A stretch of 26,410 nt of DNA from a virus: positions 1 through 26,410 of the IMG/VR virus record IMGVR_UViG_3300030090_002763, one strand, 5' to 3'. Each line of letters begins with the position of its first letter. The stretch's first letter is position 1. A model generated the notes under the pieces. It searched no databases and was not told the DNA's origin. It saw nothing but the letters and a program-made list of their open reading frames with translations. A program made the translations under genes and the position numbers. Shown piece by piece: positions 15,114 to 22,881 of the stretch.

Positions 15114-16556
15114 CTAATTGAGTCCGTAAGAATCTCTGACGAGATTTAAAGACGTTACATTTTTACCGTCACCTAATTCAAAGTGGTGTCTCATAGCTCT
15201 CACTAAGTAGATACCGCTTAACTCTTGATCAGCCTGTTTCTGGTCTTTACCACCGTCACCCTGTTCGGAAGGGCCTACGTCAGGTAAAACTACCTTCACG
15301 ACTTGACCAACTCGTATTTCATTATTACATGGTATAGTTATATTTAGCGACTGTTGGAAGAGCAACGAATACCGAGAGAAGGATTTTGCCATGTCTTGAG
15401 GATCTCTGCCAGATGTCAATGCTTCACCATCATCATCTTTTTTAAGATCCTTATCAATCATACCATGATCGGTTATCCTAACCAAACGTCTTGATGGTTC
15501 GTCACCAAAAACGTCAGATGTAGGAATAGGAGTCTCTACTCCCATAGTACTCGTTCCGTCAGATCCATTGACCTGATCTTTCAACTTAAATGTATTGTTC
15601 TCTACCTTCCAGTTTAACGGATTTACGGTAGTTGTCAAGTTACTGTAAAGACCAACTCTTAAATTTTTCTGTATATTTACAGTTTTCTCAATGTAATGGT
15701 CTATGATCTTAAAATTATTTTCTGGTTCAGTATCTCTACCAATAGCCGTAGTGTATGTGAATTCGGGTACTCTAGGTTTATTTTTCGGATCATTGAGATA
15801 CTGCACTTCATCATCTGCTGCCTTTATCAAACTGTCAATTGATTTGAATTTATATCCACCATAATCTTCAAAGAATACAAATCCAGATGTACCACTTGCT
15901 TTCCCTTCTTTTATTGGTTGTGCCTTAGGAGCTAATCCAACTATTGTAAAGAATGGTTTTCTATTATTTCCCATGAAGGTATACTGGGTTGCACTATTGT
16001 CTAATTCTATTCTTTCCTGATCTATCTTTAAAGTATCTAACAATATTTCTTCGATGTGAGAAGTGATTGAAGCTCTTTGATATTTCTTGATACATCTCGA
16101 TACTTCATTTCTTAAGTTACCAACTGTACTAAGAACTAAAGTGAAAGTTTCTTGGCTCTCTGTTCTTTGTATATTTTCAATACCCATCACAAAGAATGGA
16201 GTATTGTTTTCATTAAAAGAAAAAGAATCTTGTTCAGACAATATTACCTCAAGGTCTACTCTTTCATATCCCCTAATAGGCATCTTAGCAATAAGGTTGT
16301 TAGTATCTGAAACATGAACGTAACATGTGACTGCTGGAGAGAGAATGTCCTCAAAATAATCAATGTGAGTTATTGATTTTGATACAGCTAAATCAGGAAA
16401 CTTATCTTTATCATCTGGTTCGTCTTCCAAGTTACCTTTATCAATATTTGAATCCCCTCTACCTGTTATACCATCAGGGTTATCTTTTAAAAATGACTTT
16501 ACATCAGTAGGATGAATTAAACATTGTTTTATGTTTACTTTGTTAAGAGTTGACAT
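15114..16556 (-). CDS. gp27: Baseplate central hub protein gp27-like, 480 aa
   Basis: The segment DLAVSKSITHIDYFEDILSP (about 55-74), then VTCYVHVSD, PIRGYERVDLEVI and TFTLVLST fits the tube-like first domain of gp27, which forms the trimeric hub above gp5. The C-terminal part (NITIPCNNEIRVGQVVKVVL, GIYLVRAMRHHFELGD) fits the last hub domain shared with VgrG-type proteins. T4 gp27 has 391 residues; this is longer, with a charged insert near 30-55. It overlaps the upstream muralytic gene by one base (TAATG) and is followed by CP12 and gp5. Confidence 0.85.
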   Translation of the reverse strand: MSTLNKVNIKQCLIHPTDVKSFLKDNPDGITGRGDSNIDKGNLEDEPDDKDKFPDLAVSKSITHIDYFEDILSPAVTCYVHVSDTNNLIAKMPIRGYERVDLEVILSEQDSFSFNENNTPFFVMGIENIQRTESQETFTLVLSTVGNLRNEVSRCIKKYQRASITSHIEEILLDTLKIDQERIELDNSATQYTFMGNNRKPFFTIVGLAPKAQPIKEGKASGTSGFVFFEDYGGYKFKSIDSLIKAADDEVQYLNDPKNKPRVPEFTYTTAIGRDTEPENNFKIIDHYIEKTVNIQKNLRVGLYSNLTTTVNPLNWKVENNTFKLKDQVNGSDGTSTMGVETPIPTSDVFGDEPSRRLVRITDHGMIDKDLKKDDDGEALTSGRDPQDMAKSFSRYSLLFQQSLNITIPCNNEIRVGQVVKVVLPDVGPSEQGDGGKDQKQADQELSGIYLVRAMRHHFELGDGKNVTSLNLVRDSYGLN

Positions 16557-18265
16557 TATGAACCTCCTAAAGCTTGTACTGTAAGCATAGTCAATGAGTC
16601 ATTTGGATTAGTACGGCCACCACCAAAACCGTCACCACCTCCACTTGCAGATGGTGGGGGTGTTGATAGTGGTAACATGCTATTTCTCTTAGCAGGAGCT
16701 TTCAAAATAACGATAGTATTTCCCATGTCAGTTTCAATATCAGTTGATGAGTAATCTTCAATATCTTCTATTTCATCTTTCATCATTAAATTTTTCATAG
16801 ATGACATCAACAAAGATCCACCATCTTTAATTTTTTCTACAAGTGGTTTATTTTCAGACAATATTTTAATTAACTTATCAGCATATACTGGTTTGCCCGT
16901 TACCTCGTCTTTATCTGTTGCAAATCCTTCTTTTTCTAGGTTTCTTGCTACGTCTTCAGCAGATTCGGCATTTGTCTCTACACCAGTATATCCTTTATAA
17001 TCTTTATACCATACTTTTACCAAATAGTCAACTGCCTCCTGAGCATTTTTAAAGTTGATGAAATTAGCCTTCTCTTGATATTTTTTGCCATCTTTTTCAT
17101 ATTCATCTACTACTGCCTCTGTAGAATCCATTCCCTCTACTGCTTTTAAGTTGAAGAAATTATTTGTTCCAATATTGTTCTCACCAGAGGTAGTTTCTAA
17201 TTGATACTGAGCAACAACTGCCTCTGGGTACTTAGCTCCTGACTTCACAGCCATATCATATATAATTTTCTTTCTCTCTTCTATTGGAAGATTCTGATCA
17301 TACTCCAAAGGTTTCTCCACTGCTTGCCCCATGATATTTTCTTGTGGCTGTACTTCAGTGAAAGTTTCAGTTTCATTATTAGTTGTACTATCAGTTAATG
17401 ATACTGTTTTAACTCCACCCAAACTAAATGTTTGAGACATGTCCGCAGCAGCTGCTGGGGGCGTAAATGCATTAACCAGACCTCTACTCAAAACACCAAC
17501 TATGCCACCCCTACTGACATCCACACCAAACAATTTTTTTGATGATTTTTTACCAACACCAGCCATAGGAGTTCCAGACTCCACTAATTTAGTGAATCTC
17601 TCTATCAACTCCGTCAATCTGTCTATTCCCATGGCCTTGGGTTTTTTCTTTTTCTTTTCTTTTTTCTCTTCCTCCTCCTCTCTCTTCTCTTTATCTTCTG
17701 TCTTTTCACCTTCCTCTAATTCTTTAGCATCCAAATTATCTTTCTTCGCCTCTACCTCAGACTTCTTATCATCTGTTTCCTTTTGATCTTGTTCTGGTTC
17801 TTTTATCTTGTCAACATCAACTTTCTTTTCTGTACTAACTTTATTATCTTCATCCACCTGTTTATCAATCACCTCTTTACCTTCATCTCTTTGTTTCTTC
17901 TCCTCGTCTAACTTTTCCTTCATTAATTCATCATCACCACCGTATACTTGCCTTAGTTCTGTTTCTGGATCTACTTCATTGGTTTTAGATCCTCTACCAA
18001 GAAGAAATGGCAACATGAAAAGGGTGCTGAATACGCCTGGTAGTTCGTTGTTTTTCTTTCCTTTACCAACTCTTTTAGAGACAAACTCTTCTGCTTTTTT
18101 AATTGTAGATTCTGATGGTATATCATTCTTTCTTGTGGTACGATCAAAAAGTCTCGTGAATCTTGAAATTTTTGACTCGGCACCATCAACCGCCTTCGTA
18201 GCCTTATTTTGAAGGTCTAATTCAGCTACAGTGAGTTTACCACCTGACGTTGTTATTTTAGCCAT
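16556..18265 (-). CDS. Tape-measure-associated protein with GH73-like muralytic domain, 569 aa
   Basis: Residues ~1-110 are basic and helical with a short hydrophobic patch (GVFSTLFMLPFLLG, ~77-90). Residues ~110-212 are extremely charged Lys/Glu/Asp. Residues ~330-475 resemble a GH73 N-acetylglucosaminidase domain: PEAVVAQYQLETTSGENNIG, FFNLKAVEG, FINFKNAQEAVDYLVKVWY and YADKLIKIL. Glu357 in the QLETTSG motif would be the catalytic acid by analogy with FlgJ-type enzymes. The Gly-rich C-terminus ends LTVQALGGS. The likely role is local peptidoglycan cutting during DNA injection. It lies between the tape measure and gp27 and overlaps the gp27 start; the first codon overlaps the tape measure stop. 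A second tape-measure part is an alternative reading of the N-terminal half. Confidence 0.75.
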   Translation of the reverse strand: MAKITTSGGKLTVAELDLQNKATKAVDGAESKISRFTRLFDRTTRKNDIPSESTIKKAEEFVSKRVGKGKKNNELPGVFSTLFMLPFLLGRGSKTNEVDPETELRQVYGGDDELMKEKLDEEKKQRDEGKEVIDKQVDEDNKVSTEKKVDVDKIKEPEQDQKETDDKKSEVEAKKDNLDAKELEEGEKTEDKEKREEEEEKKEKKKKKPKAMGIDRLTELIERFTKLVESGTPMAGVGKKSSKKLFGVDVSRGGIVGVLSRGLVNAFTPPAAAADMSQTFSLGGVKTVSLTDSTTNNETETFTEVQPQENIMGQAVEKPLEYDQNLPIEERKKIIYDMAVKSGAKYPEAVVAQYQLETTSGENNIGTNNFFNLKAVEGMDSTEAVVDEYEKDGKKYQEKANFINFKNAQEAVDYLVKVWYKDYKGYTGVETNAESAEDVARNLEKEGFATDKDEVTGKPVYADKLIKILSENKPLVEKIKDGGSLLMSSMKNLMMKDEIEDIEDYSSTDIETDMGNTIVILKAPAKRNSMLPLSTPPPSASGGGDGFGGGRTNPNDSLTMLTVQALGGS

Positions 18266-19929
18266 TAATTAGTATCCACAATGTTGAACACAGATTTTGT
18301 GTAAGGTATATGTATGTTTGTGATGTCTATAGGAACAAGTATAGGAACTTTGTTTCCAGTTTTAGACATAGTAGGAACACTAGGCCTCTCTTGACTAGTT
18401 TCTGTTCCTCCTTGTTCTCTAGACATATCAATCACACTAGGTGGAGCCCCAGATCCAAAGTCTGATCCACGTTTATTTGGTTGTTTGGATATATCTTTTG
18501 AAGACTCATATCTTAAATCGGATTCTTCAGTGGAGGCTTCTATCTTAGATGGATCTACCTCTAACTCTGAAAAACCTGAGCCAGGCACATTTGGTTTTTG
18601 CGCTGCTTCAGTTGGTTTTCCTAATCCTAAGAATTCTTTAACATTGTTAACTACGTTCTTAATCTGCATCATTGGATTGAAAGCAAATTCTTGGGATTTC
18701 TCGTTTATATTTCTAGATGAGGATTCTAAATTAGATCCAGACAAACCTAGGCCACCTCTAACACCCTTTTCGCCATCCTTTCCATCTGTTCCATCTTTAG
18801 CACCCTTTACATTAATTCTTAACGCTTTTAAACCCTGTTCCTCCATTAATGCAATTACTTTTTCATAATATTTGATATACCTCTGTGTTCCCGCCATTCT
18901 TTTATTGTCACCAGACTCTTCATACCCTTTGTATTGCTCCTTCTTTTTTTCTAAAAGTTTTTCATAATCTTCTTTTGTTCTGATGATTGTTTTATTATCT
19001 GATGATAAACTTTTTCTTTCTATGACTAACTTACCATCGTCAGTAACAGATATGGTGGCATCAGAAAGAGTTTCACCGCCCATCACATTTTCCTGTGAAT
19101 CAATAGTGGATGTTCCTTCTAACTTCTGTTCCTCTTCCTTAATTATTTGTTTCTTTGCTGCTGCAGCTGCAATAGTATCAAGGTTCTTCTCAAGAAGAGC
19201 ATTTATCTTTGCAAACTTATCTTCCTCTTTCTTTTTCTTTACTTTTTCTTTTCTGTCTTTAAATAAACCCTTTCCAGTAACAAAGTCAGATATTCCTTTT
19301 GCAGCAAGAACTACTCCACCAGTGATCGCACCAACTGTAGCGACTGCACCTAGAACTGGGCCAACAAATGGTGCCGCCAATGCAGCCACACCAATACCAG
19401 CTGCAATCTTTAATATATTACCTACTACTCTCAGAAAACCTCCGCCACCCTTGCCACTGGCCAATTTTTCAACAAACTCTGTTGCTAATCTATTTGCTCT
19501 TTCAAGAAATTCTAGTTGACCAGAATTGGCCATCCTATCCAAAGAATTTCCAAAATCAGTAAGTTTGCTTAATCCACCATCAAATATCTTACTTAAAAAC
19601 TTTTTAGGATCAAATGATTCTACCTGTTGTTCTATCTTATCCGCAGCACCTGAGATGAATGATTTTACCTCATTCCTAGCCATTCTAGCAATAGATGGCT
19701 TTTTGATGGGCGTATCTGCATTTAATGGTAGTTCCAACTGTTTAGGAACATTTAATAAATTATTCTTTCCTTTTGCAGTTGTCTTATTGATATCTGCAAA
19801 CTTCTTTGCTATAGTCCTTCCTTTTCTACCAATCTTTCTTCCTATAAAGGCATTAGTTCTTCTAACAAGACTATTACCTTTTGTAGCCTTCTTGCCTATG
19901 TTTAGTAATCCAGATTTTACTTTAGCCAT
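18265..19929 (-). CDS. Tape measure protein, gp29-like, 554 aa
   Basis: The N-terminus is strongly basic (IGRKIGRKGRTIAKKF). A long hydrophobic Gly/Ala segment at ~164-217 (LKIAAGIGVAALAAPFVGPV) is typical of tape measure proteins that insert into the cell membrane. Charged helical regions (KEKVKKKKEEDKFAKINALL) follow, then a short collagen-like run (DGTDGKDGEKG, ~380-390) and a Pro/Ser-rich end. T4 gp29 has 590 residues, close in size. It follows the gp26/gp51 pair, the usual place for a tape measure after its chaperones, with an 8-nt overlap of gp51 (ATGGCTAA). The assignment rests on composition and position more than on clear sequence identity. Confidence 0.7.
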   Translation of the reverse strand: MAKVKSGLLNIGKKATKGNSLVRRTNAFIGRKIGRKGRTIAKKFADINKTTAKGKNNLLNVPKQLELPLNADTPIKKPSIARMARNEVKSFISGAADKIEQQVESFDPKKFLSKIFDGGLSKLTDFGNSLDRMANSGQLEFLERANRLATEFVEKLASGKGGGGFLRVVGNILKIAAGIGVAALAAPFVGPVLGAVATVGAITGGVVLAAKGISDFVTGKGLFKDRKEKVKKKKEEDKFAKINALLEKNLDTIAAAAAKKQIIKEEEQKLEGTSTIDSQENVMGGETLSDATISVTDDGKLVIERKSLSSDNKTIIRTKEDYEKLLEKKKEQYKGYEESGDNKRMAGTQRYIKYYEKVIALMEEQGLKALRINVKGAKDGTDGKDGEKGVRGGLGLSGSNLESSSRNINEKSQEFAFNPMMQIKNVVNNVKEFLGLGKPTEAAQKPNVPGSGFSELEVDPSKIEASTEESDLRYESSKDISKQPNKRGSDFGSGAPPSVIDMSREQGGTETSQERPSVPTMSKTGNKVPILVPIDITNIHIPYTKSVFNIVDTN

Positions 19930-20113
19930 TGTTTGCTTTTGCTTCTCTAGCTCTTTGTTTTAGTTGTTCTTCTTCAATGTGTAATTTAAGTAGTCCAACA
20001 TAAATGTCTCTCTCCCAAGGAGGCATATTCTCAATTTCTGTTAGAGAGTATTTATGGTACTGCATGAGAGCGAAATTGATTCGGAAGTATGTCTCAAGAT
20101 CAACATGAGACAT
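19922..20113 (-). CDS. gp51: gp51-like tail/hub assembly protein, 63 aa
   Basis: The protein is small and helical: YFRINFALMQYHKYSLTEIE, then MPPWERDIYVGLLKLHIEEE. The 'M-P-x-W-E-R-x-I-Y' pattern recalls the T domain of long tail-assembly chaperones, and the position corresponds to gp51 in T4, although T4 gp51 is much longer (249 aa). It has no ribosome site of its own: the bases before the ATG are TTTTTTCGTCTAAGT. It lies in the -1 frame relative to gp26, with a slippery heptamer just before the gp26 stop, so it is probably made mainly as a gp26-gp51 fusion. Confidence 0.7.
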   Translation of the reverse strand: MSHVDLETYFRINFALMQYHKYSLTEIENMPPWERDIYVGLLKLHIEEEQLKQRAREAKANNG

Positions 20114-20115
20114 AC

Positions 20116-20835
20116 TTAGACGAAAAAATCCGTTAGCCCCTCTAGTACCACAGTATTTTCTTTCTTAGTGTTGGGATTTATTACTTTTAAAGTATGTTGT
20201 AACTTAGGCATAGTCTCAAAAAACTTTTCAATTTTTTGAAAATGTTCTGATGTCAATGATTCGACCCATTCTTTAAGTTCTTTTTTAGTACATTCAGATG
20301 CTGAAAACATCTCTTTATCATTATAAACCATATCAATGGATGAAGCCACAACATTAAATGATTTTTCAACCTGATCCTGTTCATCATCTGTGAAGTTAGT
20401 TTCTATAAACTGACTCAATGATGGATATTTCATTTTCACAGTGTACCCATCTGATAATTCTACATCAGGCGAGTGATCTTCGGATTTCATAACTTTTATA
20501 TCATCAATGTTCACAGTTACAGGAACTTCTGTTTTGCCATCATCACCACATGTAACAACAAGTTCAATAGTCTCACCTACAGATTTGGCACGAATATTTA
20601 AAAATAAGTATTCAATGTCAAAACTCGGTAGAGTATCAATCTTGATGCCTTTGGTTATAACACATTCTTTAAGAACCTGTTTTACAGCATTAGTAATTTG
20701 TTTTTGATCTTGCGATTCAAGTGCTAGTATGAGAATTTTTTCTTCTCTCACCAAAAATGGTCTATACTTTACAGTTTTTCCATTTGATGGCAATGTCAAC
20801 TCATACTCAGCCGTCGTAATTTTAGGTAAGGGCAT
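20116..20835 (-). CDS. gp26: Baseplate hub assembly protein gp26-like (short form of a frameshift pair), 239 aa
   Basis: The N-terminus MPLPKITTAEYELTLPSNGK, then VKYRPFLVREEKILILALES, matches the T4 baseplate assembly family PF12322 (T4 gp26, 208 aa). The middle has a beta-rich part with IELVVTCGDDGKTEVPVTVN, and the C-terminal third is helical. It is not expected in the finished virion and probably assists hub or tape-measure assembly. A late-promoter-like TCTAAATA ends 20 nt before the ATG, and no ribosome site is clear. The gene ends GAT TTT TTC GTC TAA, which carries a canonical -1 slippery site. A shift there would give a 304-residue gp26-gp51 protein. Confidence 0.85.
   Translation of the reverse strand: MPLPKITTAEYELTLPSNGKTVKYRPFLVREEKILILALESQDQKQITNAVKQVLKECVITKGIKIDTLPSFDIEYLFLNIRAKSVGETIELVVTCGDDGKTEVPVTVNIDDIKVMKSEDHSPDVELSDGYTVKMKYPSLSQFIETNFTDDEQDQVEKSFNVVASSIDMVYNDKEMFSASECTKKELKEWVESLTSEHFQKIEKFFETMPKLQHTLKVINPNTKKENTVVLEGLTDFFV
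20122..20128 (-). promoter_or_regulatory. -1 ribosomal frameshift site T TTT TTC
   Basis: The heptamer is in the gp26 frame exactly as X XXY YYZ, two codons before the gp26 stop. After a -1 slip the reading continues CGT CTA AGT ATG TCT CAT, straight into gp51 with no stop. The pair lies immediately upstream of the tape measure gene, the position of lambda G/GT and many other tail chaperone frameshifts. Confidence 0.65.
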
Positions 20836-20855
20836 AATAAGTAATTATTCGTTAT

Positions 20856-20863
20856 TATTTAGA
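20856..20863 (-). promoter_or_regulatory. Late-promoter-like motif TCTAAATA before gp26
   Basis: TCTAAATA on the minus strand begins just after the stop of the gp54-like gene, with 20 nt between it and the gp26 ATG. It is identical to the motifs before gp4 and the giant structural gene and one base from TATAAATA. Confidence 0.45.
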
Positions 20864-20866
20864 GGG

Positions 20867-21904
20867 TCAGCCGAGAGCTGATTTATTGGCTGGATCTATT
20901 TTCTTTTCTTCAGCCATTTGTTCAAGGTCATCAGTCTGTACAACATAGTATCTGTCATATGAAAAATCAACTTGGACTTGTAATACTTGACCGTTTCCAT
21001 AATTCAATGGAATATCCTGTATTGCTATTGGAAATGCATTTATAAAGTTATAACTTATGACATCGGGTGTAGCTTCGGGCCCACCAAAATCGTATATGGT
21101 TGGTTCTTCACTCGGAGGAAATACTTTATTAAATCCCTCAAATACATCTTTACCACCAATACCAATATCTGTGTAAGAGGGCCCTAAATTTGAGGAGTAT
21201 CTGTTTTTTGTTCTTTCATAAGGTTTTAGATGCATGTCTCTTTCAAATTTAGTAATTTGGATATCTCTCTTATATTGATTAGGATATCTAAATCTATGAA
21301 ATCCATTTAATGCTCCTGATGTAGGATATCCGCCTGGAGCTCCTGTAGGGAAAGGTTGTCCATCATTGCCTGTGAAAAGAGGATTCATATAGTTAATCCA
21401 TTCTTGGAATAATCTAAGAGATTTATAATCACTTGTTACATAAAATCCAATAGAGATATCAGTATATTGTCTTTGTGTCGCAAATCTTTCTCGTATTCCC
21501 TGTCTACTACCAACTTCTTGTACAACAGACATACTTGTTCCAGGCAGGGTAGCATCTGTTGCTAGTAATTCAAATCTTCTATGTTTATCTGTATCTCTAA
21601 AAACTCCACAACTTGTCAACCAATCATCTAAAGTTTTGGCCACAAGTTGATTCTTAGAGGCTGTTTGTATTTGAGATAACGTTAATCCACCACCATCTAT
21701 CGGAAACTGTGTTCTTGGTGGAGGATTAGAAGGAGCTAAATCCATAGACACTTTAAAATAATTAGATAGAGAAGGAGCTCCTAGTGCCTGTTGAAAGTTC
21801 TGCAAATCAGCAGGGTTCTTTATATCTGCCGACCCTAAATCAACACTTGCACCAAGTGGCCCTACCTTATTGAAATAATTTTTTATGTGATTTATCCCTG
21901 CCAT
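20867..21904 (-). CDS. gp54: Baseplate tail-tube initiator gp54-like, 345 aa
   Basis: The C-terminal part YNFINAFPIAIQDIPLNYGN followed by VLQVQVDFSYDRYYV has the tail-tube fold signature shared by tube, gp48 and gp54 proteins. SMSVVQEVG, RQYTDISIGFYVTSDY and FQEWINYMNP (about 130-175) also fit tube-type proteins. T4 gp54 (320 aa) starts tube polymerisation on gp48, and gp48 is encoded across the divergent spacer. It is the first gene of the long leftward operon and has a late-promoter-like TATACATA upstream but no ribosome site. Another tube-like baseplate protein is possible. Confidence 0.65.
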   Translation of the reverse strand: MAGINHIKNYFNKVGPLGASVDLGSADIKNPADLQNFQQALGAPSLSNYFKVSMDLAPSNPPPRTQFPIDGGGLTLSQIQTASKNQLVAKTLDDWLTSCGVFRDTDKHRRFELLATDATLPGTSMSVVQEVGSRQGIRERFATQRQYTDISIGFYVTSDYKSLRLFQEWINYMNPLFTGNDGQPFPTGAPGGYPTSGALNGFHRFRYPNQYKRDIQITKFERDMHLKPYERTKNRYSSNLGPSYTDIGIGGKDVFEGFNKVFPPSEEPTIYDFGGPEATPDVISYNFINAFPIAIQDIPLNYGNGQVLQVQVDFSYDRYYVVQTDDLEQMAEEKKIDPANKSALG

Positions 21905-21911
21905 CTAAATA
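21904..21911 (+). promoter_or_regulatory. Late-promoter-like motif TCTAAATA before gp4
   Basis: The plus strand reads TCTAAATA, 36 nt before the gp4 ATG, and overlaps the first codon of the divergent gp54-like gene. It is the same octamer as that before gp26 and the giant structural gene on the other strand. Confidence 0.45.
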
Positions 21912-21930
21912 AACATATGACTTACCATAC

Positions 21931-21938
21931 TATGTATA
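21931..21938 (-). promoter_or_regulatory. Late-promoter-like motif TATACATA before the gp54-like gene
   Basis: The minus strand reads TATACATA, one base from the T4 late consensus TATAAATA, 26 nt before the gp54-like ATG. With the plus-strand motif at 21904 it makes a compact divergent late-promoter pair. Confidence 0.4.
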
Positions 21939-21947
21939 AGGGTTTTT

Positions 21948-22406
21948 ATGGCTTATAAGGGGAAATTCAAACCAAGACATATTAAAAAGTATAAAGGTGA
22001 TCCCACTCAGATCATTTATCGTTCTCTTTGGGAGAAAAAGTTTATGGAATACTGTGATCTGACAGAGAACATAAGTCAATGGCAGTCAGAGGAATTTTGG
22101 ATACCATACAAAAATCCTTTAGATAGAAAAATACACAGATACTTTCCAGACTTTTTTATTAAGTATACAGATGCAAATGGAAAGAAAAGATCTGTGGTTA
22201 TAGAAGTGAAACCCAAGAAACAATGCAAGGCTCCACCAAAGAATCCCAAAAAGAGAAATAAAGCGTGGGCCAACAGTGTTCAAACATGGGTTATAAATGA
22301 AGCAAAGTGGAAAGCAGCAGAACAATACTGTGCTGATAGAAAATATGAATTTAAAATCTTAACAGAAGACGATTTAGGTATCTCACATGATCGCAGAAGA
22401 TATTAA
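21948..22406 (+). CDS. gp4: Head completion protein gp4-like with nuclease-like motif, 152 aa
   Basis: The sequence MAYKGKFKPRHIKKYKGDPT, then YRSLWEKKFMEYCD, matches T4 gp4, needed to finish DNA-filled heads before tail joining. A PD-(D/E)XK arrangement is visible: Glu29 in the first helix, Pro67-Asp68 in YFPDFF, and Glu86-Val-Lys88 in VVIEVKPKK, followed by a helix and the C-terminal strand FKILTEDDL. This is the layout of TnsA/Holliday-type nuclease folds. The length equals the T4 protein (about 150 aa). An AAGGG site precedes the ATG. The last 20 nt overlap the next gene. Confidence 0.88.
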   Translation: MAYKGKFKPRHIKKYKGDPTQIIYRSLWEKKFMEYCDLTENISQWQSEEFWIPYKNPLDRKIHRYFPDFFIKYTDANGKKRSVVIEVKPKKQCKAPPKNPKKRNKAWANSVQTWVINEAKWKAAEQYCADRKYEFKILTEDDLGISHDRRRY

Positions 22407-22881
22407 AGAACAAGCTGGTGCTGGTAGAAGAACTAGTGCTTGGTATGCCAATGCTCTAGAAAATGCTTTAGCCAACTTACAAGAGGAAGATTCGGATACA
22501 ATAGACACTGGTGGCATCACATTAGGATCTTTATTCTTCTTCTCATATAGCGTGGCATATCCAGAAAGATATCCATTTTGGGATGTTCAACCGTTAGCAG
22601 TGGCTCTAAGATTCGATGGTGATGGGTTTCTAGGATGTAATTTACATTACATTAATCCAGATTATCGTGATGCAGTTGCAGAAAGCTTACTAAATAGCGG
22701 TGGCGGGTCTGTCGTACCTAAAAATAGCATACACAAATACCTGTTTTCTGGAATGGGTACTCTATATAAAGTTCCTGATGATGAAGATTGGGGTAGTATA
22801 GCACTACTTCCCACAGAAAGATTTATTAGTAAATCAGGCAGAGCATATCCCAAAAACAGAGCATTCAACTGGAGGAAATAG
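22387..22881 (+). CDS. Hypothetical protein between gp4 and gp48, 164 aa
   Basis: The N-terminus is helical (GRRTSAWYANALENALANLQ), followed by a mixed region with ITLGSLFFFSYSVAYPERYP, PLAVALRFDGDGFLGCNLHY and KYLFSGMGTLYKVPDDEDWG, ending in a basic tail (RAYPKNRAFNWRK). No signal peptide or catalytic motif is evident and I do not recognise a T4 counterpart. It overlaps gp4 by 20 nt and shares one base with the gp48 start, so it is translated with head-completion and baseplate genes. A minor structural or assembly protein is the natural guess. The start uses an AGGT site about 8 nt upstream. Confidence 0.7.
   Translation: MIAEDIKEQAGAGRRTSAWYANALENALANLQEEDSDTIDTGGITLGSLFFFSYSVAYPERYPFWDVQPLAVALRFDGDGFLGCNLHYINPDYRDAVAESLLNSGGGSVVPKNSIHKYLFSGMGTLYKVPDDEDWGSIALLPTERFISKSGRAYPKNRAFNWRK

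Noticed and set aside
18983-19519. Plus-strand 178-codon frame rich in Ser and Phe
   Set aside because: It is the complement of the Lys/Ala-rich tape measure gene; composition is a shadow effect. The same holds for 17439-17786, 17808-18212 and 19526-19963.
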